64,000 nt of DNA, from contig NZ_JAQIYM010000016.1 of assembly GCF_028823535.1 (NCBI RefSeq), forward strand, positions 62,001-126,000. Reading direction: 5' to 3'. How positions within the stretch are numbered: position 1 is the first letter of the stretch; every line of letters starts with the position of its first letter. Origin of the DNA: Pseudomonas serbica (lineage in GTDB: Bacteria; Pseudomonadota; Gammaproteobacteria; Pseudomonadales; Pseudomonadaceae). The notes below the pieces were generated by a model, which saw nothing but the letters and a program-made list of their open reading frames with translations, was not told where the DNA came from and made no database searches. Made by a program: the position numbers and the translations under genes. Shown one piece after another: positions 17,087-25,803 of this stretch.

Positions 17087-17349
17087 ATGATAACCAGGAT
17101 CCTCGCCGTTCTAGCTCTTACTGCAATATCGTTTCACTCAGCGGCACACAATAGCACTCCATCGGCAGCACCGACATCGAATTCTACGAATTGGAGCTGA
17201 GGCCGAACGAAACAATCAAGCTCAGACAATTGAAAATATACTCTGAAAAGGAAGTCCATGATGATGAAGATGCGCTTGGCAACGCCCTGCCTGCCCCGCC
17301 ACACAATATCAACAATCAGAGTCACGATCTGTCGCTGACTCCAGTTTGA
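17087..17349 (+). pseudogene. frameshifted small secreted protein (remnant)
   Basis: From 17087 the frame encodes a signal-peptide-like start (MITRILAVLALTAISFHSAAHN). From about 17155 the neighbouring frame reads on smoothly (SIGSTDIEFYELELRPNE, then charged sequence) to a TGA at 17347-17349. One lost base near 17155 would join them into one protein of roughly 85-90 residues. I do not recognise the family. It lies in an otherwise geneless 532-bp gap after the ToxS-like gene. Confidence 0.5.
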
Positions 17350-17443
17350 GCAAAATATGGGTTTTTGACTTCAACCAGCACCGTGGGAGCAGGACTATCC
17401 GCCGGCACTGCCTGAAAACATCATCAACAAGGAACGCACGTCA

Positions 17444-17815
17444 ATGCTGCTAAAAAACCTCGCAACCGTATCCTTTGGTGTATTGCTGTCTCTCAAGGCC
17501 TTGGCTGATGACAAGGAACTCTATGGCGCCAACCTGACCGGTAATGAAAGCAAAAAGAACACCCCAAACAATGAAAATTCTGACTACAGGATTGTCACAG
17601 ACTATCGTGCTGAGGTTTTTTTTGCGTTTGATGCGGCAGCCATCGGTCCGGCAAACCAGAACACCGCGATTTTTGGTTCGAAACTGCCACCCGATAAACT
17701 TCAAGGCCTGGTCGAGTTATCCTCGGGCGACGCGTACGTCTTTACTGCGGCATTGTCGATGCCTGAGAAAAATCCGGGCACTGTCCATTTAGCTGAAGAG
17801 CGTTCTATTCCATGA
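17444..17815 (+). pseudogene. decayed paralogue of the small outer-membrane barrel protein
   Basis: 123 residues. The first 25 align with the intact barrel gene at 19061 (MLLKNLATVS...LKALADDKELY against MLFRNLGFVS...FQALADDKGLY), and further matches follow (DYRIVTDYRAE against SYKVFAGYRLN; LPPDKLQGLVELSSGDAYVF against FPLGDRVRVFGIVG). After that it loses similarity and stops early, missing the last strands. It keeps a signal peptide and a good AAGGA site. Its TGA overlaps the start of the AraC gene, so its translation may now serve to couple that regulator. Confidence 0.65.
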
Positions 17816-18798
17816 GTATCATGATCCCTGATGAAATCTTTCATGTAACGTCCACTCCCGCGGACATGGCCCAGCGAACAGTTGGCCATTGGCAGTTGAG
17901 CCTCGCCCCATTGGAGCACGAAGCAAACATCAGGCAGCACACGCTCTTTCAGGGTGCCAGGCTTCAATGCAGTCGGCTGGAGTTTGATTCAGCCGTCACC
18001 CTGATCGGCTCTGTCCCACATGGTTTTGTCACCTTGGCCATTTCACAGGCTGTGGTGGCTCGCCCCACTGTCAATGATCATCAATTGTGGCCTAACGAAA
18101 TGATCGTGGTGTATAGCGACGAGCCCGTTTACTGCACCTGCGGGCCCAATGAGACGCTTTTCACCCTGACCACGACGTTGGAACATTACACTCATTGCCT
18201 TGGAAACCATTCAGCCATCGACGTGCTGGTAGATCGAAAGGAACAGCGCTTTCAGGTTGCGCATTTCAAGTTAATGCAATCTGCCATCCAGGCCATCAAC
18301 GCCTACTCTGTTGAGATCAACGAGCCTCATTTGAAACCGCTCAACCACGCTGAAGTTTCAGCGGCGGAAAGTGCGTTGCTGATTTCCCTGCTACGGGCCC
18401 TGACACCTGTAGGCCGCCGCACGCTCAACCCGCCGAGAAGAAGAACAATCGCAATACAAGCAATGCAATACATTCATGAAAATACCCGCAAAGCCCTCAA
18501 CATGAAGGCGCTGGTCAGGCAACTGGAAACCACAACCCGTAGCTTGCACCATGGTTTCATCGAGACATTCGGAGTTTCACCGATCGCTTACATCAAGAAC
18601 CTGAGGCTTGCTAATGTCCACCGAGACTTGATCCGCAACACTTGGCCAACGGTCACTGAAACGGCCATGTATTGGAACTTTCACCATCTTGGCCGGTTTT
18701 CCAAGGCTTATCAGGATGTCTATGGAGAAACGCCCTCGGAAACGGCCAGGCGCAACGCTGCAAAACTGGCAGCGGCCGCCAAAAATAACAATCAATAA
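17812..18798 (+). CDS. AraC family transcriptional regulator (EutR-like)
   Basis: A 328-residue regulator: an N-terminal ligand/dimer domain of about 200 residues and a C-terminal double helix-turn-helix (ALNMKALVRQLETTTRSLHHGFIETFGVSPIAYIKNLRL...HHLGRFSKAYQDVYGETPSE). The HTH wording resembles the EutR-type group. Its start overlaps the stop of the decayed barrel gene (ATGA at 17812-17815). It could control the barrel gene at 19061 or the short membrane peptide downstream; no operator is evident. Confidence 0.85.
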   Translation: MSIMIPDEIFHVTSTPADMAQRTVGHWQLSLAPLEHEANIRQHTLFQGARLQCSRLEFDSAVTLIGSVPHGFVTLAISQAVVARPTVNDHQLWPNEMIVVYSDEPVYCTCGPNETLFTLTTTLEHYTHCLGNHSAIDVLVDRKEQRFQVAHFKLMQSAIQAINAYSVEINEPHLKPLNHAEVSAAESALLISLLRALTPVGRRTLNPPRRRTIAIQAMQYIHENTRKALNMKALVRQLETTTRSLHHGFIETFGVSPIAYIKNLRLANVHRDLIRNTWPTVTETAMYWNFHHLGRFSKAYQDVYGETPSETARRNAAKLAAAAKNNNQ

Positions 18799-18824
18799 TT
18801 TTCATCCAACGGCCTGAATTGTCA

Positions 18825-18858
18825 GCATGCTTATTTCTACCCAAGGGGATAAGCATGC
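18825..18858 (+). promoter_or_regulatory. stem-loop enclosing the start site of the 34-aa peptide gene
   Basis: Perfect 10-bp arms GCATGCTTAT (18825-18834) and ATAAGCATGC (18849-18858) with a 14-nt loop. The ribosome site AAGGGG (18843-18848) is in the loop and the ATG (18855-18857) is inside the right arm. Such an arrangement can gate translation, for example by temperature or a bound factor; that is inference. Confidence 0.55.
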
Positions 18859-18959
18859 GCTATCGCTTGAATTCGCTACCACTCAAACAGAAAGTCATCT
18901 TTTGCCTTGCCGCCTATTTATCGGGGGTAGCGTTAGCCTGGTTAATCAACACCTATTAA
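18855..18959 (+). CDS. 34-residue putative membrane peptide
   Basis: Short frame MRYRLNSLPLKQKV followed by one hydrophobic segment (IFCLAAYLSGVALAWLI) and a TAA at 18957. AAGGGG lies 6 nt before the ATG. The basic start and single membrane helix fit a small inner-membrane protein. No family recognised. It lies between the AraC gene and the barrel gene. Confidence 0.5.
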   Translation: MRYRLNSLPLKQKVIFCLAAYLSGVALAWLINTY

Positions 18960-19060
18960 CCGCATTCAAAAATATCAATCAATGATTTCAATCAGTCGTC
19001 CTGTTCATTCAAATTCTCGACCAACACCCATCGACAACCTGTAGAAGGACCCTGCCTCAC

Positions 19061-19561
19061 ATGCTATTTCGAAACCTTGGCTTCGTTTCCCTGCTTTCGC
19101 TGCTGTCTTTTCAAGCGCTCGCTGATGACAAAGGTTTATATCTTGGCGCTGGCGTAAGCAGCATTGAAACCGACAAAGTCCATTTGAACGATGAGGACAC
19201 CAGTTATAAGGTTTTTGCAGGTTATCGCCTCAACGGTTATCTGGCCTTCGAAGGTGCCTTCGTTGATCTCGGCCAGTTCGAAGACAAGAATCTGGATTTC
19301 GACGGTAAATCCGTTCAGGCCAGTGCCCACCTCGGTTTTCCGTTGGGGGACCGGGTACGCGTTTTCGGCATTGTCGGTGCCCATGCCTGGGATGCTGACG
19401 GTAATGCCGCCGATGATGATACGGGTGTGGACCTGACCTACGGTGCCGGCGTTGAAGTTGATGTATTTCGCAACATCGGCGTCCGTGCAGAATATGAAGT
19501 ATTGCAGGTCGGTAACATGGACCTGAATCAAACAACGGCCTCTGCTTACATTCTCTTTTAA
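19061..19561 (+). CDS. small outer-membrane beta-barrel protein (OmpA-like barrel/OMP_b-brl type)
   Basis: 166 residues with a signal peptide (LLSLLSFQALA-DDKGLY, cleavage near residue 22) and alternating amphipathic strands such as YLGAGVSSIET, YKVFAGYRLNGYLAFEGAFVDLG, VRVFGIVGAHAWDA and VGVRAEYEVLQVG-like segments, ending in the aromatic F typical of exported barrels (SAYILF). An 8-strand barrel is expected. AGAAGGA lies 12 nt upstream. The decayed copy at 17444 shows a past duplication. It may be the target of the local ToxR-like or AraC regulator. Confidence 0.8.
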   Translation: MLFRNLGFVSLLSLLSFQALADDKGLYLGAGVSSIETDKVHLNDEDTSYKVFAGYRLNGYLAFEGAFVDLGQFEDKNLDFDGKSVQASAHLGFPLGDRVRVFGIVGAHAWDADGNAADDDTGVDLTYGAGVEVDVFRNIGVRAEYEVLQVGNMDLNQTTASAYILF

Positions 19562-19577
19562 CCCCCCCTCCTGAATC

Positions 19578-19598
19578 GAGCGACCCGGCGGGTCGCTC
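19578..19598. terminator. hairpin after the barrel gene
   Basis: Perfect 9-bp stem GAGCGACCC-GGC-GGGTCGCTC, 16 bp after the stop codon. It is a strong GC stem without a T-run. Confidence 0.6.
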
Positions 19599-19768
19599 AA
19601 CCTCGAAACGTAATCCTCACCGCACACCCCCCTTGCCACTGCGCCAGGAAGCTACTGGAACGGGCTACGTACTGTCCCCGGCAACCAGTCCTTAACGATC
19701 GACACCCCTTACAACGAGAACAAAGCTCCGGCTTCAACAGGTGTTTAGTTCTCAATCACATTTGCGTA

Positions 19769-19787
19769 TGATAATGATTCTCTATAA
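19769..19787. promoter_or_regulatory. Fur box
   Basis: TGATAATGATTCTCTATAA matches the left half of the Fur consensus (GATAATGATAATCATTATC) closely and the right half partly. It lies 24 bp upstream of the siderophore receptor start, where Fur-Fe would block transcription when iron is plentiful. Confidence 0.7.
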
Positions 19788-19810
19788 CACCAAATCAAAT
19801 GTGAGTCCGC

Positions 19811-22066
19811 ATGTCCGCCCCAGCCCTCCTGTGTTCACCCAGCTCCGTTATGCCGCGCGCGCCTCTGGCACTGCGCCCCTTGGCTCTTGCAGTGCACATG
19901 CTTGCCGCCGGTGTCGTCTTCGTTGCGCCTTGCGTGCACGCGGCGCAACAGACTGAACAGACAGAGACAGGAAGCTCTGTGACCTTGGCGCCTATCGCTA
20001 TCACGGAGACCGCAGTTCGCGAGCGCAGCGCCGTCACCGAAGACACCCACTCCTACACGACTGACGCTGCTCGCACGGCCACGCCGTTGAGCATGTCGCT
20101 GCGCGAGACGCCGCAATCGGTCAGCGTCATCACCCAGCAGCGCATCCAGGACCAGGATCTGAAAACCATCCTCGACGTGGTCAACAATGCCACCGGCGTG
20201 TCGGTCAACCGCTATGAAACAAGCCGGGCGCAGTTCAACGCCCGGGGCTTTGAGCTCAACTCGCTGATGATCGATGGCGTACCCACCATCTACGAGCAGC
20301 CATGGAGTTCGGGGGAGATTTTCAGCAGCTTGGCCATGTATGACCGCGTTGAAGTGGTTCGTGGCGCCAACGGCCTGATGACCGGTGCGGGCGACCCTTC
20401 CGCGTCCCTCAACATGGTGCGCAAGCGTGCCAACAGCACTGAGCTGAAGGGTTCGGTGGAACTGAGCGCCGGCACATGGGACACCTATGGCGCCTTGGCC
20501 GATGTGTCCACGGCGCTGAACGAGGAAGGCACGATTCGCGCGCGGCTGGTCGGTGAAACCAATGAAGGTGACACCTGGATCGACATGAACTCGAACAAGC
20601 GCCAGACCCTCTACGGCACCATGGACATCGACCTGACGCCGGACACCACGCTCTGGTTCGGCTTGAGCCGGCAGGAAAGCAATGCCGACTCGCCAATGTG
20701 GGGCGGCCTGCCCGTCTGGTACGCAGACGGCGGCCGCACCAACTGGAGCCGCTCGAAGACCACCTCCGCCGATTGGAGCAAATGGGACACTACTTACGAA
20801 ACTTACTTCGTCAATCTCGACCACCGCTTTGCCAACGACTGGCAAGTCAACCTCAGTTATAACCGTGGCGAGCGCACCGGCGACTCTTCGCTGCTGTACC
20901 TGTCCGGCAACCCAGGCAGGAACGGCAGCTCGGGCATGTTTTCGTTCCCGGCGACCTACAAGACCGAGACCACCCAGGACGACTACGGCATCCGCTTCAA
21001 TGGCCCGTTCTCGTTCCTGGGTCGTGAGCACGAATTGGCCTTCGGCTACGTGGACAGCAAGCAGAAGTTCGACGCCGATTCACTCGACGCGCAAACAGGC
21101 TTTGACGGGGTGGCCGATTTCGATGCCTACAACGGTAAATTCCCCGAGCCGATCTGGGGCCCGAGGACCGACTACGGCTACAGCGAGACCCGCCAGAAAG
21201 GACTCTACGCAGCCACCCGCCTGAACGTGACCGACGATTTGAAAGTGATTCTGGGCGCGCGTGAGAGCTGGTACGAGAAAACCAGCGATGACATCTACTC
21301 GCAAGTGAGCAAGGTCGATGTCGATCATGAGCTGACACCCTATGCAGGCGTGGTCTACGACCTCACCGACAACCTCTCGGCCTATGCAAGCTACACGGAG
21401 ATCTTCCTGCCGCAGTCGGTACGCGACAGCAGTGGCCAGCAACTGGAGCCGATCGTTGGCCAGAGCAGTGAAATCGGCCTCAAGGGTGAGTACTTCGATG
21501 GCCGCTTGAACGCCTCCGCGGCGATTTTCCAGATCAAGCAGGACAATCTGGGGCAGAGCACCGGCGAGCTGATCGACCCAAACAACCCTGTCGGCGGCTT
21601 CGCCTACGAGGCCAGTGAAGGCGCGACCAGCAGGGGTTTCGAGCTGGAAGTGTCAGGCGAGCTCGCCACGGACTGGAATGCCTCCTTGGGTTACACCCAG
21701 TTCAAGGCTGAAGACGCCCACGGCGACGACGTCAACACGTTGTACCCGACCAAGTTGCTACGCACCTTCACCACCTACCGTCTGCCAGGCGCTTTCAACA
21801 AGCTGACCATTGGCGGCGGCGTCAACTGGCAGGATTCGATCTACACCTACGCCATCAATCCGGCAGGCAATTCCGAGAAGATCCAGCAGGACGCCTACGC
21901 CCTGGTCAACCTGATGGCGCGCTACGAAATCACCGACAACCTCTCGGCCCAGGTGAATGCCAACAACGTCACCGACCAGAAGTACTTCGACATCTTCGAT
22001 GCCTACGGTGCCCTGACGTATGGCGCACCGCGCAGTATTACCGCCTCGGCGAAATATCGCTTCTAA
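19811..22066 (+). CDS. TonB-dependent siderophore receptor (FhuE/FpvA-like, no signalling domain)
   Basis: A 751-residue outer-membrane receptor. After a long signal peptide (cleavage near VHA-AQQ) the plug domain starts directly at about residue 60 (TPLSMSLRETPQSVSVITQQRIQDQ, NARGFELNSLMIDG, VEVVRGANGLMTGAGDPSASLNMVRK), followed by the 22-strand barrel and a terminal YRF. There is no N-terminal STN signalling extension and no sigma/anti-sigma pair nearby, so regulation is probably by Fur only. Siderophore specificity cannot be stated; the plug and early barrel resemble ferric-coprogen/hydroxamate receptors. Confidence 0.9.
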   Translation: MSAPALLCSPSSVMPRAPLALRPLALAVHMLAAGVVFVAPCVHAAQQTEQTETGSSVTLAPIAITETAVRERSAVTEDTHSYTTDAARTATPLSMSLRETPQSVSVITQQRIQDQDLKTILDVVNNATGVSVNRYETSRAQFNARGFELNSLMIDGVPTIYEQPWSSGEIFSSLAMYDRVEVVRGANGLMTGAGDPSASLNMVRKRANSTELKGSVELSAGTWDTYGALADVSTALNEEGTIRARLVGETNEGDTWIDMNSNKRQTLYGTMDIDLTPDTTLWFGLSRQESNADSPMWGGLPVWYADGGRTNWSRSKTTSADWSKWDTTYETYFVNLDHRFANDWQVNLSYNRGERTGDSSLLYLSGNPGRNGSSGMFSFPATYKTETTQDDYGIRFNGPFSFLGREHELAFGYVDSKQKFDADSLDAQTGFDGVADFDAYNGKFPEPIWGPRTDYGYSETRQKGLYAATRLNVTDDLKVILGARESWYEKTSDDIYSQVSKVDVDHELTPYAGVVYDLTDNLSAYASYTEIFLPQSVRDSSGQQLEPIVGQSSEIGLKGEYFDGRLNASAAIFQIKQDNLGQSTGELIDPNNPVGGFAYEASEGATSRGFELEVSGELATDWNASLGYTQFKAEDAHGDDVNTLYPTKLLRTFTTYRLPGAFNKLTIGGGVNWQDSIYTYAINPAGNSEKIQQDAYALVNLMARYEITDNLSAQVNANNVTDQKYFDIFDAYGALTYGAPRSITASAKYRF

Positions 22067-22105
22067 GCCAACGGATCGGGTGGCGCGGCTACCCGAGTTG
22101 AACGC

Positions 22106-22151
22106 AAAAAAAGCACGACACTGGCCTGGCGCGGGTGTCGTGCTTTTTTTT
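22106..22151. terminator. strong bidirectional rho-independent terminator
   Basis: Stem GCACGACAC (22113-22121) and GTGTCGTGC (22135-22143) with a 13-nt loop, flanked by seven A on the left and eight T on the right. It ends the receptor transcript. Confidence 0.92.
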
Positions 22152-22237
22152 GTCCCAATCAAATGTTATGTTATATCAGTTCCTTGACTGTCGATTGTTC
22201 ATCGACAGAGCAACCCACTCCCTGCCTGCGACTTTCG

Positions 22238-23410
22238 ATGACAAACCTCGTTCAAATCCCACCCATCACCCGCGTAAACCAACGCCTGATGTCCATCGAT
22301 GCCCTCAGGGGATTGGTGATCCTGTTCATGCTGCTCGATCACGTGCGCGAGACGTTCTTCCTGCACCGCCAGGTCACCGACCCGATGCTCATCGACAGCA
22401 CTGAACCCACATTGTTTTTCAGCCGCACGCTCGCCCACTTATGTGCGCCGGTGTTCGTTCTGCTCACGGGCTTGTCCGCGTTTCTGTACGGTGAAAAGCA
22501 CCAGGGCAAGCGCGATGTATCGGAGTTCCTGTTCAAGCGCGGCCTGTTCCTGGTGGTACTGGAATTCACCCTGGTGAATTTCGCCTGGACCTTCCAGTTC
22601 CCGCCCACCGTGATTTACCTGCAGGTGATCTGGGCGATTGGCGTCAGCATGATTGCCCTCGCTGCACTGGTCTGGCTACCGCGGCCGATCCTCTGTGCCC
22701 TGGGCCTGGTCATCGTCGCCGGGCACAACCTGCTCGATCCCCTGCACTTCCCGGCCGATTCGGCGTTGCACATCCCCTGGGCGATTTTGCATGATCGCGG
22801 CTGGATCGAATTCTCTGACAGCTTGCGCCTGCGCACCTCCTACCCGGTGCTGCCATGGATCGGAGTCATCGCCCTGGGTTACTGCATCGGCCCCTTGTTC
22901 GCCCGCGCAGCCTCGACCACCCTGCGCCAGCGCTATCTGTTGCTGGCCGGGAGCAGCGCCTTGATCGGATTCATCGCCTTGCGCCTGGTCAACGGTTATG
23001 GCGAGGCCGGTTGGGTGGTTTATGAAAACACCACGCACACCCTCATGAGTTTCTTCAACATCACCAAATACCCACCTTCCCTGCTGTTCCTGGGCCTGAC
23101 GCTAGGCGTGGGGTTGTTGCTGTTGCTGGGCTTCGAGCGCGCCCGACAACAGAAGTGGATCAGCGCCCTGGCAGTCTTTGGCGCGGCACCGATGTTCTTC
23201 TACTTGCTCCATCTTTATGTGTTGAAAGTGTTGTACCTGATCAGCGTGGCATTGTTAGGCCGCAACCAGGGCGACTACTTCGGCTTCGACGGCATCGGGG
23301 CTGTGTGGCTGACCGCCGCGCTCCTGGCTACGACGCTGTATCTGCCGGTGCGCTGGTTCGCCGCACTGAAGGCGCGTCGGCGCGATATCGGCTGGCTCAA
23401 ATATTTCTGA
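22238..23410 (+). CDS. DUF1624/heparan-alpha-glucosaminide acetyltransferase-like membrane protein
   Basis: About 390 residues with the N-terminal motif RLMSIDALRGLVILFMLLDHVRE that marks this acyltransferase-3-like family, then about ten membrane segments. Family members are thought to transfer acyl groups to sugars across the membrane, but few are characterised. The start at 22238 (MTNLVQ) is a choice; Met codons at 22163 and at MSIDALRG are alternatives, and no clear ribosome site decides. It lies between the receptor terminator and the B12 riboswitch and appears to be its own unit. Confidence 0.75.
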   Translation: MTNLVQIPPITRVNQRLMSIDALRGLVILFMLLDHVRETFFLHRQVTDPMLIDSTEPTLFFSRTLAHLCAPVFVLLTGLSAFLYGEKHQGKRDVSEFLFKRGLFLVVLEFTLVNFAWTFQFPPTVIYLQVIWAIGVSMIALAALVWLPRPILCALGLVIVAGHNLLDPLHFPADSALHIPWAILHDRGWIEFSDSLRLRTSYPVLPWIGVIALGYCIGPLFARAASTTLRQRYLLLAGSSALIGFIALRLVNGYGEAGWVVYENTTHTLMSFFNITKYPPSLLFLGLTLGVGLLLLLGFERARQQKWISALAVFGAAPMFFYLLHLYVLKVLYLISVALLGRNQGDYFGFDGIGAVWLTAALLATTLYLPVRWFAALKARRRDIGWLKYF

Positions 23411-23460
23411 TCGGGAGACGGGTTCGCCTCGGGCGGCATGATCGACTACCATGCCGCCGC

Positions 23461-23655
23461 CGGTTTCCACATGGGATTAATAGGGAATCCGTGATGCTGC
23501 CAACGCATCAAACGGAACTGCCCCCGCAACTGTAGGTGCTGAGCCTGCTCCTGAACTGCCACTGGGATCGCTTCCCGGGAAGGCTGGAGCAAGCGATGAC
23601 GCACCAGTCAGGAGACCTGCCGGCCAAGCAACAATCACTAACCGGCGGGGTGTCC
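23461..23655 (+). promoter_or_regulatory. cobalamin (B12) riboswitch
   Basis: The sequence has the ordered conserved parts of the aptamer: ATTAATAGGGAATCC near 23476, then ACTGCCCCCGCAACTGTAG at 23517-23535, GCCACTGGGATCG...CCGGGAAGGC around 23558-23584, and the B12 box CAGTCAGGAGACCTGCC at 23605-23621. It stands 120-300 nt before the binding-protein gene and should switch the four-gene operon off when a cobalamin is bound. The expression platform lies in the following GC-rich stretch, which I did not fold. Confidence 0.92.
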
Positions 23656-23776
23656 GGGGAGGACATCCTTGCGCGCGCGTCACTCAGGTGACGGGCCCTG
23701 CCGTACTTTTTCGGCAGCGTTCGATGATGTGTTTCCAGACCCTTGCGCCGAGTACGGTTCAAATGGAGATTGCATC

Positions 23777-24790
23777 ATGCTGTTGCCCCGCTTTGTTGCC
23801 CTCGTCGCTGGCCTGGGTGCTGCTTCCCTCGCCTGCGCCGCACCGACCGATTACCCGCTGACGGTGGAGAACTGCGGCAGCACGCTGACGTTCGCGCACG
23901 CCCCTGCCCGGGCGGTGACCATCGGCCAGGCCGGCACGGAAATGCTCTTTGCCCTGGGGCTGGGTGACCAACTGGTTGGCACTTCGCTGTGGTTCAATGA
24001 TGTGCTGGGCCAGTACCAGGCGCAGAACGACAGGATCGAACGCCTGGCCGACAACGAGCCGAGTTTCGAGTCGGTGATCGGCAAGCGCCCGCAGCTGGTT
24101 GCTGTCGAGCTGGAATGGATGGTCGGCCCGCAAGGCTCAGTCGGTACACGCGAGCAGTTTCACGAGCTGAAGATTCCAACTTATCTGATGCCCTCGGACT
24201 GCGAGTCAAAGGACAATCTGGTCGGGGCCGACGGCACCCGCCTGGCGCCATTTCGTATTGAAAGCCTCTACAAGAGCATCACCCAGCTGGCCGAGATCTT
24301 CGATGTCCAGGCGCGTGGGCAGCAGCTTAACGCACAACTGCAGGCCAGCCTGGCCAGGTCCATTGCCTTGGTTCAGGACAAAGATCTGAAGCACACCAGC
24401 GCGCTGGTCTGGTTTTCCAGTGCCAGCCTGGATATCGACCCCTATGTCGCCGGGCAAAAGGGCATTCCCGACTTCATGCTCAACACCCTGGGCGTGCGCA
24501 ATGTCGTGCAGTCCGACGAAGAGTGGCCAACGGTTGGCTGGGAAACCATCGCCAAGGCCAACCCGACTTTCCTGGTGATCGCGCGCATGGATCGCCGTCG
24601 CTACCCGGCTGACGACTATCAAAAGAAACTGCAATTTCTGCGCAGCGATCCTGTGACCCGCAACATGGACGCGGTGAAAAACAATCGCATCATTATCCTC
24701 GACGCCATGGCCATGCAGGCCAGCCTGAGAACGTTCGACGGCCTCGAAGCCCTGGCCACGGCCATCAACGGCTACGACCTGCCGCAATGA
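23777..24790 (+). CDS. ABC transporter periplasmic binding protein (BtuF/FecB-type)
   Basis: A 337-residue protein with a signal peptide (FVALVAGLGAASLACA-APT) and the two-lobed class III binding-protein pattern (GQAGTEMLFALGLGDQLVGT, KRPQLVAVE, WETIAKANPTFLVIA, VKNNRIIILDA). It would capture the imported ligand and hand it to the FecCD permease. The start at 23777 has GGAG 8 nt upstream; the longer reading begins in the riboswitch leader. The riboswitch makes a corrinoid or cobalt-related ligand the likely substrate. Stop overlaps the permease start (ATGA). Confidence 0.88.
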   Translation: MLLPRFVALVAGLGAASLACAAPTDYPLTVENCGSTLTFAHAPARAVTIGQAGTEMLFALGLGDQLVGTSLWFNDVLGQYQAQNDRIERLADNEPSFESVIGKRPQLVAVELEWMVGPQGSVGTREQFHELKIPTYLMPSDCESKDNLVGADGTRLAPFRIESLYKSITQLAEIFDVQARGQQLNAQLQASLARSIALVQDKDLKHTSALVWFSSASLDIDPYVAGQKGIPDFMLNTLGVRNVVQSDEEWPTVGWETIAKANPTFLVIARMDRRRYPADDYQKKLQFLRSDPVTRNMDAVKNNRIIILDAMAMQASLRTFDGLEALATAINGYDLPQ

Positions 24791-25803
24791 CCAGGACGCT
24801 GATTCGCAGTCTGCTTGCGTTGCTGATGTTGCTCCTGGCCGTGATTGCCGGAGTGGCCATCGGCGAAACCCCCATTGAACCGACCGTGGTGTTGCAGGTG
24901 CTGGCCAACAAACTGTGGTCGGCAGGTTTTGCCCTCGATCCCATCGACGAGGGCATCGTCTGGAACTACCGCCTGACCCGCGCACTGGTGGCGGCGGCAT
25001 GCGGCGCGGGCCTGGCGACCTGCGGGGTGATCCTGCAATCGCTGCTGCGCAACCCGCTGGCCGATCCCTACCTGCTGGGCATTTCCGCAGGGGCTTCGAC
25101 GGGCGCGGTACTGGTGGCGTTGCTGGGATTTGGCGCCGGAGTGATTTCGATGTCGGTCGGGGCATTTGCCGGTGCTGTCGCTGCCTTTGCCGTGGTGGTG
25201 TTGCTTGGCCGGGCGAGCGGTTCGCCTGGCAGTACCTCGCAGATCATTCTGGCGGGGATCGCCGGTTCGCAACTGTTCAATGCGCTTACGGCGTTCCTGA
25301 TCACCAAGTCGGCCAGTTCCGAACAGGCTCGCGGCATCCTGTTCTGGTTGCTGGGCAATCTCAGCGGCGTGCGCTGGCCATCGGTGGGGCTGGCCGTGCC
25401 GGTTGCGCTTGCAGGTCTAATGGTTTGCCTGTGGCATCGGCGTGCGTTGGATGCCTTCACCTTTGGCGCCGACTCCGCGGCCTCGCTCGGCATTGCGGTG
25501 CGTCCCGTGCAATGGCTGTTGATCAGCTGCGCCGCCCTGGTGACGGCGGTGATGGTGTCGATCGTCGGCTCCATCGGTTTCGTCGGGCTGGTCATACCCC
25601 ACGCCGCAAGGCTGTTGCTGGGCACTCGGCATACGCATCTGCTGCCGGCCAGTGCGCTGGGCGGCGCGGTGTTCCTGATCGCCGCCGATGTGCTCTCGCG
25701 CACGCTGATCAAGGGCCAGGTGATTCCGGTTGGTGTGATCACTGCCTTGGTCGGCGCGCCGGTGTTCGCGTTGATCCTGGTCGGTCGGAGGAATGCCCGA
25801 TGA
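24787..25803 (+). CDS. FecCD/BtuC-type ABC permease
   Basis: A 338-residue inner-membrane permease with about ten helices. Family signatures seen are RLTRALVAAACGAGLATCGVILQSLLRNPLADPYLLGISAGAS near the N-terminus and the coupling region GSIGFVGLVIPHAARLLLG. It is coupled to both neighbours by 4-bp overlaps. With the ATPase it should form the translocation unit for a siderophore- or corrinoid-sized ligand. Confidence 0.9.
   Translation: MTRTLIRSLLALLMLLLAVIAGVAIGETPIEPTVVLQVLANKLWSAGFALDPIDEGIVWNYRLTRALVAAACGAGLATCGVILQSLLRNPLADPYLLGISAGASTGAVLVALLGFGAGVISMSVGAFAGAVAAFAVVVLLGRASGSPGSTSQIILAGIAGSQLFNALTAFLITKSASSEQARGILFWLLGNLSGVRWPSVGLAVPVALAGLMVCLWHRRALDAFTFGADSAASLGIAVRPVQWLLISCAALVTAVMVSIVGSIGFVGLVIPHAARLLLGTRHTHLLPASALGGAVFLIAADVLSRTLIKGQVIPVGVITALVGAPVFALILVGRRNAR

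Noticed and set aside
22076..22092. GGGTGGCG after the TonB receptor as a fourth regulon site
   Set aside because: Only the right half matches; no CCACCC arm lies 5 bp upstream, and it follows a gene end in an unrelated operon.
19811..23410. Sigma/anti-sigma (FecIR-type) control of the TonB receptor
   Set aside because: The receptor has no STN signalling domain and no ECF sigma or anti-sigma gene lies in the flanks; a Fur box is present instead.
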